Assembly (NCBI GenBank): GCA_000154345.1
Contig: DS480349.1
Coordinates: 500,970-564,969 of the forward strand
Direction of reading: 5' to 3'
DNA: 64,000 nucleotides
Source of the DNA: [Clostridium] leptum DSM 753
GTDB lineage: Bacteria > Bacillota > Clostridia > Oscillospirales > Acutalibacteraceae
The position numbers were made by a program, and so were the translations under genes. Under the pieces are notes generated by a model, which worked only from the letters and a program-made list of their open reading frames with translations, made no database searches and was not told the DNA's origin. Positions 52,446-60,778 of the stretch are shown one piece after another (position 1 is the stretch's first letter; each line of letters opens with the position of its first letter).

Positions 52446-53090
52446 TTGAGTATACAAACCGCTCCCACAAAGGGCAATCTGATGGCAACAAAGAAATCCC
52501 TTGCCCTTTCCAAAACCGGATACGACCTTCTGGATCGGAAACGGAATATTCTAGTTCGGGAAATGATGACCCTAATCGACCGGGCGACGGAAATTCAGAA
52601 TACCATCGACGACACCTATTCCAAGGCTTACTTAGCCTTGCAGCGCGCAAACACTACCTTGGGGATCTGCGAGGAGCTGGCCGGAACGGTGCCCGAGGAG
52701 GAATCCCTTGGCTTATCCTATCGCAGCGTCATGGGCGTGGAAATCCCTATTGTATCTATCGACGACCGAGAGGATAACCATATTCCCTATGGCCTGATCT
52801 CCTCCAACGAAATGCTGGATGAGGCATATGCCAGATTCCACAGGGTGAAAGAATTGACTGCTGAGTTAGCGGAAATCGAAAACAGCGTTTACCGGCTGGC
52901 GGATGCCATTAAAAAAACACAAAAACGCGCAAATGCGCTGAAAAATATTATGATTCCCAGATTTGAGGCAACGGTGAAAATGATTACCAGCGCTTTAGAC
53001 GAAAAAAGCCGTGAGGATTTCTCACGGCTGAAAATCATCAAGGCGCAGAAAGCGAAAAAGGCCGGGCAAAACGAACAGCAAACCCAATAA
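52446..53090 (+). CDS. ntpD: V-type ATPase subunit D (central stalk)
   Basis: 214 residues, long coiled-coil rotor shaft: PTKGNL near the N-terminus, LALSKTGYDLLDRKRNIL and, toward the end, RRTQKRANALKNI-like KKTQKRANALKNIMIP. The start is TTG at 52446 with AGGTGA upstream; a later ATG would lose the conserved PTKxNL motif. Last gene of the operon, followed by a terminator. Confidence 0.95.
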   Translation: MSIQTAPTKGNLMATKKSLALSKTGYDLLDRKRNILVREMMTLIDRATEIQNTIDDTYSKAYLALQRANTTLGICEELAGTVPEEESLGLSYRSVMGVEIPIVSIDDREDNHIPYGLISSNEMLDEAYARFHRVKELTAELAEIENSVYRLADAIKKTQKRANALKNIMIPRFEATVKMITSALDEKSREDFSRLKIIKAQKAKKAGQNEQQTQ

Positions 53091-53092
53091 AA

Positions 53093-53130
53093 AAGCGAAA
53101 GATTTTTTAATCTTTCGCTTTTTTATTTTA
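53093..53130 (+). terminator. Terminator of the V-ATPase operon
   Basis: AAAGCGAAAGATT pairs with AATCTTTCGCTTT around a TTTT loop, followed by TTTATTTT. The 240 bp from here to the DUF378 gene show only a small AAGCGG/CCGCTT dyad near 53340 and no clear promoter. Confidence 0.9.
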
Positions 53131-53375
53131 TGGAAGCCATTCGAAAATATCATTAGGGTCTTGGGATAAAATAAATTCATCGGTAAGCCTTGCCTTTCGT
53201 GTTTTTATCGGATTTTTCTTTCAATAAAATTTAGACACGGCTTCCAACAGCGGAAAACCTTTCTCATGCTCAGATTTCATAAGCTCTCTTTTCCCACTGC
53301 GCCGTATAACGGAGAAATTACCGGCCATACTAGGAGTAAGCGGAAATCCGCTTATTCTAAAAAGGAGTGAAACCC

Positions 53376-53591
53376 ATGCTTGATAAACTCGCTTTGATCT
53401 TAACCATTATCGGCGGCATCAACTGGGGCCTGATCGGAATTTTCCAGTTTGACTTGGTGGCCTGGATCTGCGGAGGCCAGGGATCTATTATCAGCCGGAT
53501 CATTTACACGATCGTGGCACTGGCGGCTATCTGGTGTATTTCCCTGCTGTTCCGGGAACACGATACCGTTGCCGAAGGCCACCACGCCTGA
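53376..53591 (+). CDS. DUF378 two-helix membrane protein
   Basis: 71 residues with two membrane helices, the first beginning LALILTIIGGINWGLIG, the hallmark of DUF378, and the second TIVALAAIWCISLLF. Function unknown. ATG at 53376 is 8 nt from AAGGAG; an in-frame GTG at 53367 is too close to that site. Confidence 0.85.
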   Translation: MLDKLALILTIIGGINWGLIGIFQFDLVAWICGGQGSIISRIIYTIVALAAIWCISLLFREHDTVAEGHHA

Positions 53592-53592
53592 C

Positions 53593-53637
53593 AAAATAAA
53601 GCTGCGGCAAATGGTATGCCGCAGCTTTTTATTTTGT
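53593..53637 (+). terminator. Bidirectional terminator between DUF378 and DUF2752 genes
   Basis: GCTGCGGCA with TGCCGCAGC, 7-nt loop, then TTTTTATTTTG; A-rich on the other side, serving both convergent genes. Confidence 0.88.
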
Positions 53638-54071
53638 CAAATGCTAATAGGAGCGAGCCAAATAAAAGGCTCAATCGGAATATTCCTCAAAATCCAGAAA
53701 GCGGGCAGCAAAAACACCAATACCCGACTAAAGCCCGGGTGGTACCACGGGTTTGGCAGCTTATCGCAGCCAGTGAATATCTTAATACCGTAACGAAGCA
53801 TGGTGTAGCCAATTAACGGCACCGCAATAAGAGCCAATATATTACACCGCGCCGCAGTTACGATATCCAAATGAAGCAGCGAATAACACATCCGGCCCGT
53901 ACCGCAGCCAATGCAATAAAAACCTGTCCATTCATAAAAAAAGCAAGGCGGCATCCAGCTGATTTCCCCAGGCTTATGAAAGTACAAAAAGACGGCGCCT
54001 GCCGCGCAGAGAAAAACCAGCACGGCAAACGCAGTCCTTGGATACCTTTTAAAAGGGTTTTTAGACCTCAT
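53637..54071 (-). CDS. DUF2752 membrane protein
   Basis: 144 residues, about four membrane helices. The DUF2752 centre is present: PPCFFYEWTGFYCIGCGTGR with paired Cys in CIGCG, then a LLHLDIVTAARCN stretch. Function unknown. It lies 3 nt after the zinc-ribbon/CD225 gene in the same direction, a pairing seen often in clostridia. Confidence 0.85.
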   Translation of the reverse strand: MRSKNPFKRYPRTAFAVLVFLCAAGAVFLYFHKPGEISWMPPCFFYEWTGFYCIGCGTGRMCYSLLHLDIVTAARCNILALIAVPLIGYTMLRYGIKIFTGCDKLPNPWYHPGFSRVLVFLLPAFWILRNIPIEPFIWLAPISI

Positions 54072-54074
54072 GGA

Positions 54075-54614
54075 TTAATAATAGTAATAATAAGAGGAGG
54101 CAGCCATACCGCCAATAATACCGCCAATAATTCCCAGCACAATGGCAATCGCGCCCAAAACGGTAGCGATAATGCAGAAGGTTTTGGCATTTTTCGAAGC
54201 GTTCATAGCGCCCTCATAGTCGCCCATCGCAATCAGGTTATTTACCTTACTGGCATATACAATAGCGGGGATCGCCAGAGGCCAGCACAGAAAAATACAA
54301 ACGATCGCCCACGCCAGATAGTTGCTGATGTGAGGCGCCGGCTGCTGGGGCTGCTGCGGATAAGCCGGAGGAGGCGCCACGGGAGGCTGGGGCGGAACCG
54401 TATTATAGGGCTGCTGGGGAGCGACCGGCTGCTGAGGAACCGGGTTCTCCGCGGGAGCTGCCGGAGCCTGAGGCTGTTCCACAGGCTGCTGGGCCTGTTC
54501 TACCGTAGCCTGTGGCTGCTGGGGAGCGTTGGTATCCGCCCACAAGGGGGCGCCGCAATGCTCGCAAACAGAATTTCCACTGGCTGTTTCTTTACCACAC
54601 TGAGGACAGAACAT
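54075..54614 (-). CDS. Zinc-ribbon protein with CD225/dispanin-type membrane domain
   Basis: 179 residues. CPQCGKE...CEHCGAPL zinc ribbon (1-25), about 70 residues of Pro/Gln/Ala-rich linker, then a dispanin-like two-helix domain: YLAWAIVCIFLCWPLAIPAI, ending SKVNNLIAMGDYEGAMNASK and a second helix. It finishes with five consecutive Tyr. Function unknown; presumably anchors or senses at the membrane. It precedes the DUF2752 gene with almost no gap. Confidence 0.85.
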   Translation of the reverse strand: MFCPQCGKETASGNSVCEHCGAPLWADTNAPQQPQATVEQAQQPVEQPQAPAAPAENPVPQQPVAPQQPYNTVPPQPPVAPPPAYPQQPQQPAPHISNYLAWAIVCIFLCWPLAIPAIVYASKVNNLIAMGDYEGAMNASKNAKTFCIIATVLGAIAIVLGIIGGIIGGMAASSYYYYY

Positions 54615-54649
54615 AATTAAGTACCTCCAAACTAATTTAATTTATCAAT

Positions 54650-54679
54650 CATCAGTAAATTCCAAACTCCTTACTGATG
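54650..54679. repeat. 9-bp inverted repeat between ackA and the CD225 gene
   Basis: CATCAGTAA and TTACTGATG, perfect, 12-nt gap. It has no T run, so it is not an obvious ackA terminator; it may be an operator for the CD225-DUF2752 pair. Confidence 0.5.
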
Positions 54680-54741
54680 CTTTAGACATGCTTTGGTTTT
54701 TACCGGCCAACCGCGCCGATGCGTACCATTAGGAAAAGAGC

Positions 54742-55950
54742 TTAAAGGGCTTCCACGATTTCCTTGGTGTCTCTGGCAATCACCAACTCCTCGTTGGTTG
54801 GTATGACATACACCTTTACCTTAGAATCCGGCGTAGAGATCAGGCCCTCTTTCCCACGGATCATTTCCTCATTCAGCTGCGGGTCGATCTTAACGCCCAA
54901 ATAGGTCAGGCCGTCGCCGATCACCTGGCGGTGATGAGCCTGGTTTTCTCCCAGGCCCGCGGTGAATACGATCACGTCGCAGCCGTTCAGAGCCGCGGCA
55001 TAGGCGCCGATAAATTTCGTGATCTCGTATTCCAGCATCTCGTGAGCCAAAATCGCTCTGGGATTTCCCTCCCGGGCGGCTTTCGTCACATCGCGGTCGT
55101 CGCTGGAAACGCCGGAAATGCCCAGCATACCAGATTTTTTATTCAGCATCTCGCTCATATCGTGAGGCGTAATATTTTCCTTTTCCATGACAAAGGTTAC
55201 CACAGAGGGATCCAGGGTACCGGTGCGGCTGCCCATCATGAAACCGTCCAAGGGAGTCAGTCCCATACTGGTGTCGATCACCTTTCCATCCTGGATTGCC
55301 GAAATGGAGGAACCGTTGCCCAAATGGCAGGTAATCATCTTCAGGTCCTTCAAATCCTGGCCCATCAGTTCCGCGCAGCGGTGGCTGACATAGCGGTGAG
55401 AGGTTCCGTGGAAGCCGTAACGGCGAACCGCGTACTTTTCATAATATTCATAAGGAATGGGATACATGTATGCTTTTGGCGGCATGGTGGAATGGAAAGC
55501 CGTATCGAATACAACAACCTCGGGCACAGACTTGCCGAACACCTCGATGCAGGCCCGGATGCCCTGGACGTGCGCTTTATTATGTAAAGGAGCCAAGGGA
55601 ATCAGGCTTTCAATGCCCTCTATAACCTTATCGTCTACCAGAACAGACTTGCTGAACAGCGCGCCGCCCTGTACGATGCGGTGGCCTACCGCGGAAACCT
55701 CGTCCAAAGACTTAAGCACTCCCACCTCGGGATCGATCAAAGCGTTTTTCACCTGAGTAAAGGCGGCGGTATGATCCGGCATAGAAACCGTGACATGCTT
55801 TTCCCGGCCGTCGTTGGTCTTATGGGTAAAAATACCGTCCTCCATTCCGATTCTCTCACAATTTCCCTTTGCCAGAACGGATTCGTCATCCATGTCGATG
55901 AGCTGGTACTTCAGGGATGAGCTGCCAGCATTGATTACCAGAATCTTCAA
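54742..55950 (-). CDS. ackA: Acetate kinase
   Basis: 402 residues. NAGSSSLKYQL at the N-terminus and the ASKHA core (GYHR-like RRYGFHGTSHRYVS, HLGNGSS, GxMMGSRTG, FTAGLGEN). It makes ATP and acetate from acetyl-phosphate. The start codon is TTG at 55950 with AGGAGG 7 nt upstream. No pta is adjacent. Divergent from tmcAL. Confidence 0.97.
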   Translation of the reverse strand: MKILVINAGSSSLKYQLIDMDDESVLAKGNCERIGMEDGIFTHKTNDGREKHVTVSMPDHTAAFTQVKNALIDPEVGVLKSLDEVSAVGHRIVQGGALFSKSVLVDDKVIEGIESLIPLAPLHNKAHVQGIRACIEVFGKSVPEVVVFDTAFHSTMPPKAYMYPIPYEYYEKYAVRRYGFHGTSHRYVSHRCAELMGQDLKDLKMITCHLGNGSSISAIQDGKVIDTSMGLTPLDGFMMGSRTGTLDPSVVTFVMEKENITPHDMSEMLNKKSGMLGISGVSSDDRDVTKAAREGNPRAILAHEMLEYEITKFIGAYAAALNGCDVIVFTAGLGENQAHHRQVIGDGLTYLGVKIDPQLNEEMIRGKEGLISTPDSKVKVYVIPTNEELVIARDTKEIVEAL

Positions 55951-56034
55951 AACATTTCCTCCTAAAACCCTATTTGATGTTAAATTGAAGTTTTATCCAA
56001 AGGCTGCTTGCAAACCTTAAAAACTTACAGTAAT

Positions 56035-56063
56035 ATAATAATACATTACAGAAATGATTTCAA
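56035..56063 (-). promoter_or_regulatory. SigA promoter for ackA
   Basis: Minus strand: TTGAAA (56058-56063), 17 nt, TATTAT (56035-56040). Confidence 0.65.
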
Positions 56064-56146
56064 GGACAATCCCTTGGAAAAACGCGACTTTTCCAACTTT
56101 TTGGCGATAAGCGGAAACGATTTTAAAAATGTGAAGGCGTATTTTT

Positions 56147-57379
56147 ATGATTCATAATGATAATACTTCCAAGGTTGCGGCGGTGATCTGCGAATATAAC
56201 CCGTTTCATGCCGGGCATGCCTATCACCTGGCCCAAACCCGTTCCCTAGGCGCCACCCATATTGTGGCCATTATGAGCGGCAGCTTTGTCCAGCGGGGCG
56301 AACCGGCTATGTTTTCCAAATGGTCCAGAGCCAAATGCGCCCTGGCCGGCGGCGCGGATTTAGTGCTGGAGCTGCCCCTTCCCTGGTGCATGTCCAGTGC
56401 GGAAGCCTTTGCAAGAGGCGGTGTAGCCCTGGCTCACGGGCTGGGCTGTGTGGATCTGCTCAGCTTCGGCAGCGAGCTAGGGGAAACCTCTCCTTTGCTC
56501 CAGGCCGCTGAGGCCGCTGTCTCTCCGTTGATTCAGGAAAAAATCCGGCTTCTGCTTTCAGAGGGATTTTCTTATCCCTCGGCCAGAGAGAAAGCAATTG
56601 AGGCTCATTTTGGCTCAGACATTTCCCGGCTGTTTCAGGAACCCAACAATATTCTAGCAATCGAATACTGTAAAGCTCTGACCCTGCTTTCCTCCCCAAT
56701 TCAGCCAATTACAATCTCAAGGGCCGGCGCTTCTCACGATGCATCCGAGCCTTCGAGGGGTTCCGGCGGCTTTGCCAGCGCTTCCTATCTGCGCGCCCGC
56801 CTGTTAAGAAAGGATTATGATGGCGTAAAGAGTTTTATTCCGGAGTCTGTGCTTACGATTCTTCTGGAGGAAATTCAGACCGGAAGGGCTCCTTGCTCTT
56901 TAGCCGCACTGGAGCGGCCTATTTTGGCGGCTCTACGCAATCTTTCCCCCGAGGAACTGGCGAAACTGCCTGACGTTTCAGAAGGATTAGAGTATCGAAT
57001 CGCTTCAGCGGTAAGGAAAACGACATCTTTAGACCAATTATTTGCAGAAATTAAGACAAAACGGTATACACACGCCAGAATTCGGCGTATAATAGTATCG
57101 GCATTTTTACAAATGACCTGTGATTATAATTCACAGATTCCTCCCTACCTTCGGGTTTTGGGCTGGAATGATAAGGGTACCGAAATTTTAAGAACCGCCC
57201 GCCGCACCGCTTCACTGCCAATCGTCATGCGCGGCGGCGATTTAAAAAAATTGGCAGAAGGCGCTTTGACTATTGCCCAGCTGGGGAGCCGGGCCGAGGA
57301 TCTTTACTCGCTGTCTTCTCCCGAGATCCAGCCTTGCGGGTTGGATTTTACCAGCAGTGCCGCCAGGCAGCGTTCTTAG
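56147..57379 (+). CDS. tmcAL: tRNA(Met) cytidine acetate ligase TmcAL
   Basis: 410 residues. Nucleotidyltransferase motif CEYNPFHAGHAYHL, then MSGSFVQRGEPA and LVLELPLPW, all family-specific. It activates acetate with ATP to make N4-acetylcytidine at the tRNA-Met wobble base. Divergent neighbour of ackA; the two share acetate as product and substrate. GAAGG lies before the ATG. Confidence 0.94.
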   Translation: MIHNDNTSKVAAVICEYNPFHAGHAYHLAQTRSLGATHIVAIMSGSFVQRGEPAMFSKWSRAKCALAGGADLVLELPLPWCMSSAEAFARGGVALAHGLGCVDLLSFGSELGETSPLLQAAEAAVSPLIQEKIRLLLSEGFSYPSAREKAIEAHFGSDISRLFQEPNNILAIEYCKALTLLSSPIQPITISRAGASHDASEPSRGSGGFASASYLRARLLRKDYDGVKSFIPESVLTILLEEIQTGRAPCSLAALERPILAALRNLSPEELAKLPDVSEGLEYRIASAVRKTTSLDQLFAEIKTKRYTHARIRRIIVSAFLQMTCDYNSQIPPYLRVLGWNDKGTEILRTARRTASLPIVMRGGDLKKLAEGALTIAQLGSRAEDLYSLSSPEIQPCGLDFTSSAARQRS

Positions 57380-57406
57380 CGCCAGACTCAAAAAGGAGTG
57401 ATTTCC

Positions 57407-58339
57407 ATGGCATGTGAAATCAAGGAATTGGAATTTGAGAATTACGGCAACTGCCTTTCTGTCAGTAACGGCATGATTGAGGCAGTCGTCACCATCGACG
57501 TAGGTCCCCGTATTATTTATTTCGGCTTCATCGGCGGAGAAAATGTCCTTTACAACGATCTGAACCGGGAATACCGCCGCGCCGAACCAATTCTACAGGA
57601 ACACTACGGAGAAAACGCCCAATATTTTGCTTACGGAGGCCACCGCCTCTGGACAAGTCCTGAAAGAATGCCTGAATCCTACTACCCGGATAATAAGCCT
57701 GTGATTTACGCCATTCTGCCTGAGAGCGTGTCCTTTACCCAGCCTCCGCAGGAGGAAAACGGCCTTGCCCTCACGATGGAAATCATGATGTCCGACAATG
57801 CCAAGGATATGATGGTAGTTCACTCCGCGCAAAATTTAGTAAAGGATTCTATGCTGGAGGGCCTTTCCGGCTGCACGATGCTCCGTCCTGGCGGAACCCT
57901 GATCATTCCTCAGAATTCAACCGAGGAAAGCCCATATATTCCCAACAGAAGCTATGCCTTTTGGCCCTATACCCGAGTCAGCGACATCCGGATCGATTTT
58001 AGGGAAAAATATATCACTGTTCGGCAGAATCCCACTTTTTCTAATCCTTTCCGTATGGGCACCAACAACTATTCCAACTGGGCCGCCTACTTGAATCAGG
58101 GACTCCTTTTTGTGAAGCATTACGTCCACAATAAAAGCGCCCGGTATCCTGATTTTAATTCCTCCTTTGAGGTCTATACCGATGATAAAATGCTGGAAAT
58201 CAAAACTTTAAGCCCGCTTTACCGTATGGAGCCCAAGGAAACGATCCGCCATGTAGAAAACTGGTCTCTCAGCAAGGCGCCGGGAGCGTACGACCTCTCC
58301 ACAGACGAAGGCGTCGACGCAATGCTCGATTCTCTCTGA
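57407..58339 (+). CDS. Conserved protein of unknown function, possible mutarotase-like beta-sandwich
   Basis: 310 residues, no signal peptide. The N-terminal part (LSVSNGMIEAVVTIDVGPRI, then GENVLY) resembles the opening of galactose-mutarotase-like sandwiches, where a small-molecule or sugar-binding role would be expected, but key catalytic residues were not identified. ATG at 57407 is 8 nt from AAGGAG; the earlier in-frame GTG at 57398 lies too near it. It follows tmcAL by 27 nt. I do not assign a function. Confidence 0.7.
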   Translation: MACEIKELEFENYGNCLSVSNGMIEAVVTIDVGPRIIYFGFIGGENVLYNDLNREYRRAEPILQEHYGENAQYFAYGGHRLWTSPERMPESYYPDNKPVIYAILPESVSFTQPPQEENGLALTMEIMMSDNAKDMMVVHSAQNLVKDSMLEGLSGCTMLRPGGTLIIPQNSTEESPYIPNRSYAFWPYTRVSDIRIDFREKYITVRQNPTFSNPFRMGTNNYSNWAAYLNQGLLFVKHYVHNKSARYPDFNSSFEVYTDDKMLEIKTLSPLYRMEPKETIRHVENWSLSKAPGAYDLSTDEGVDAMLDSL

Positions 58340-58412
58340 TGTCAGCCTTCTTTTCACTTTTCTGGGTCAGCACGCAGCTTTGACAAGCGCATAAGGCTCC
58401 GATAAAATAACG

Positions 58413-58456
58413 CAAAAAACACCCAACGCTGAAACTAGGCGCTGGGTGTTTCCTTT
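58413..58456. terminator. Bidirectional terminator between the 57407 gene and upp
   Basis: AACACCCA-A-CGC pairs with GCG-C-TGGGTGTT (one mismatch), 9-nt loop. On the minus strand it is followed by TTTTTTG, so it mainly serves the upp operon; the plus strand has a weaker TCCTTTTC. Confidence 0.75.
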
Positions 58457-58535
58457 TCTCTATAGGTTTTATGCCTGACAGATTCCTTAAAATATCTTTG
58501 CAAGCAGATAATTCCCGAATACCAGATAACATTCC

Positions 58536-59168
58536 TCAGAGAGTGCCGAAAATGCGGTCTCCCGCGTCGCCAAGGCCAGGAACAATGTAGCCGTGGTCGT
58601 TAAGGCGCTTATCCATCGCCGCGCAGTAAACCGGCACATCCGGATGGGCCTCGGTAAAGGCTTTCATCCCTTCGGGAGCGGCGATAATGCACATAAATTT
58701 GATGCTCTTGGGATGGCTGCGCTTAATAATCCCGATGGCATCGATCGCGGAGCCGCCGGTAGCCAGCATCGGATCCAGGACGATCACATCCCGTTCGGTA
58801 ATATCGCTGGGCAGCTTGCTGTAATACTCCACCGGCTTCAAGGTTTTCGGGTCCCGGTAAAGGCCGATATGACCTACCTTTGCCGCGGGCACCAAAGCCA
58901 ATACGCCGTCCACCATGCCTAAGCCCGCCCGCAGAATCGGGATAAAGGCCATTTTGCGACCGGCAATTACCTTTGTGGTGGCCGGACCAATGGGAGTTTC
59001 AATCCGCGCATCCTCCAGAGGTAAATCCCTGGTGGCCTCATAGCACATCAGCATACCGATTTCGCTGACCAGCTCCCGAAATTCCTTGGATCCGGTATCC
59101 TTGCTCCTGAGGAACGTAAGCTTGTGCTGAATGAGAGGATGGTCCATGACAAATACCTGGTTTTCCAT
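58536..59168 (-). CDS. upp: Uracil phosphoribosyltransferase
   Basis: 210 residues. MxHPLIQHKLTFLR-type start, PRPP loop VIVLDPMLATGGSA, and PGLGDAGDRIFG at the end. It salvages uracil to UMP. Last gene of the fhs operon. Upp and rpiB are commonly adjacent in Firmicutes. Confidence 0.97.
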   Translation of the reverse strand: MENQVFVMDHPLIQHKLTFLRSKDTGSKEFRELVSEIGMLMCYEATRDLPLEDARIETPIGPATTKVIAGRKMAFIPILRAGLGMVDGVLALVPAAKVGHIGLYRDPKTLKPVEYYSKLPSDITERDVIVLDPMLATGGSAIDAIGIIKRSHPKSIKFMCIIAAPEGMKAFTEAHPDVPVYCAAMDKRLNDHGYIVPGLGDAGDRIFGTL

Positions 59169-59181
59169 TTTTCAACGCCTC

Positions 59182-59628
59182 CTACAATTTTTCTCCGTTC
59201 TCAATGGCGGCGATCTGCTGAATCCGCTCTAAATGCCTGCCGCCCTCAAAGGGAGTATTTAAAAAGATATCCGCAAGCTTCACCGCGGTTTTCTCGTCGA
59301 TCACACGGCCGCCCATCGCCAGAATATTTGCATCGTTATGGCGCCTGGTCATTTCCGCGCAGAATTCATTGGTACACACTGCCGCGCGAATACCTTTCAC
59401 CTTATTGGCCGCGATGGAGATTCCGATCCCCGTGCCGCAGCAAAGCACGCCCTTTTCACATTCCCCTGATACAATAGACTGGGCCACCCGGTAAGCGTAA
59501 GGTCCGTAATTCACCGATTCCTCGCTGTCGGTTCCGAAATCCTTATATGGGATTCCCTTTTCTTCTAAATAAGCCTTTACCGCTTCTTTCAAACGGTAAC
59601 CGCCATGGTCCGCTCCTAACGCGATCAT
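59182..59628 (-). CDS. rpiB: Ribose-5-phosphate isomerase B
   Basis: 148 residues: ALGADHGGYRLKEAVK at the start, CCGTGIGISIAANK with the catalytic Cys, and RRHNDANILAMGGR. It interconverts ribose- and ribulose-5-phosphate. ATGA overlap with the tsaB stop. Confidence 0.96.
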   Translation of the reverse strand: MIALGADHGGYRLKEAVKAYLEEKGIPYKDFGTDSEESVNYGPYAYRVAQSIVSGECEKGVLCCGTGIGISIAANKVKGIRAAVCTNEFCAEMTRRHNDANILAMGGRVIDEKTAVKLADIFLNTPFEGGRHLERIQQIAAIENGEKL

Positions 59629-60344
59629 TGTTGATTCGCTCCTTTCCGTTTGTTCAGCTCTCTGGTAGCCTGCGGCAGCCTTAGATACACCGGCATCAGC
59701 TCCGACGCTGTTAACAGCAGTCCATTTTCCGCCTTTCTTAAGGCCGCAAAAGCTACGTTCGACGCTTTTTGATATCGTAACAGCTCTGGCGCAAGCCTAG
59801 CCTCCAGTCTCCCCTGGAGCCTGTCAAAGCACAGTCTGGCGCCGTCGCCGGCAAATACAATTTTCTTTTCCCGGTATGCCGGGGTCTCCGCCAGTTCAGT
59901 AAACAGATCTTCTATTGAAAGCGCCCTGTCCTGGCAAAGGCGGGTGACCTCACCGCTTTCGCAGTCGAACAGCGCGTTGTATACCTGATTGCACCGGGCA
60001 TCCATCACCGCGCACACCAGCGCCTCCTGCCCCCGGTAATTCTCCCCGATCGCTTCCAGGGTGGAAACCGCCGCGCAAGGCTTTGAGGCGGCCATTGCCA
60101 TTCCCTTTACCGCCGCCACGCCGATCCGGATCCCGGTAAATGAACCTGGGCCGGCGGAAACAGCAAACACATCCACCTGTTCCAGAGGAACCCTGGTGTT
60201 CTGAAGCAGCGCCTCCGCCATGGGCATCAGCGTCTCACTGTGGGTCAGCTGGGTATGAATATAAAACTCTCCCAACAGCACACCGCCGTCGATCAAAGCG
60301 GCGGAGGCCGATTTCGCGGAGGATTCTATCGCAAATATTTTCAT
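59625..60344 (-). CDS. tsaB: tRNA t6A biosynthesis protein TsaB
   Basis: 239 residues from the ATG at 60344 (ATGA overlap with tsaE). ASKHA-fold: MKIFAIESSAKSASAAL, HSETLMPM and SAGPGSFTGIRIG. It is the scaffold for TsaD in making threonylcarbamoyl-A37. The usual rimI and tsaD neighbours are absent. A longer upstream start lies within tsaE and is rejected. Confidence 0.95.
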   Translation of the reverse strand: MKIFAIESSAKSASAALIDGGVLLGEFYIHTQLTHSETLMPMAEALLQNTRVPLEQVDVFAVSAGPGSFTGIRIGVAAVKGMAMAASKPCAAVSTLEAIGENYRGQEALVCAVMDARCNQVYNALFDCESGEVTRLCQDRALSIEDLFTELAETPAYREKKIVFAGDGARLCFDRLQGRLEARLAPELLRYQKASNVAFAALRKAENGLLLTASELMPVYLRLPQATRELNKRKGANQQ

Positions 60345-60778
60345 AAGCCATTGATTCCTTCTATGGTAATAAGCCGGTCTGTGTCTGTCCCGCCCCGCTG
60401 GAGCTCTACCTGAATAGAATCCTCCGGCAAGGCCTCCTGAATGTTTTCGCTCCATTCGACGGCCAGCACGGCGCCGGTATCCAAATAATCGAAAAAGCCG
60501 GTGGAGTAAAGGTCTTCCCAGGTCGTCACCCGATACATATCGAAATGGTACAGGGTCAGACGGCCGTGATACTCATTCACCAAAGCAAAGGTCGGACTGG
60601 ACACCCCTTCCTCCACTCCAAGGCCCCTTGCCAAGCCGCGGACAAAATTGGTCTTTCCCATTCCCAGGCCGCCGTAAAGGGCAATCACTTCACCGCCTGA
60701 CAACTGGGCCGCCAGCTTTTCCCCTATCAGCTCGGTTTGGGCCGGAGAACGGCTTTCCACACAAATTTTTCCGCTCAT
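60341..60778 (-). CDS. tsaE: tRNA t6A biosynthesis ATPase TsaE
   Basis: 145 residues. Walker A GGLGMGKTNFVRGL, SSPTFALVNEY, and YHFDMYR. It hydrolyses ATP to reset the TsaBD complex. It overlaps the fhs stop by one base. Confidence 0.96.
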   Translation of the reverse strand: MSGKICVESRSPAQTELIGEKLAAQLSGGEVIALYGGLGMGKTNFVRGLARGLGVEEGVSSPTFALVNEYHGRLTLYHFDMYRVTTWEDLYSTGFFDYLDTGAVLAVEWSENIQEALPEDSIQVELQRGGTDTDRLITIEGINGL

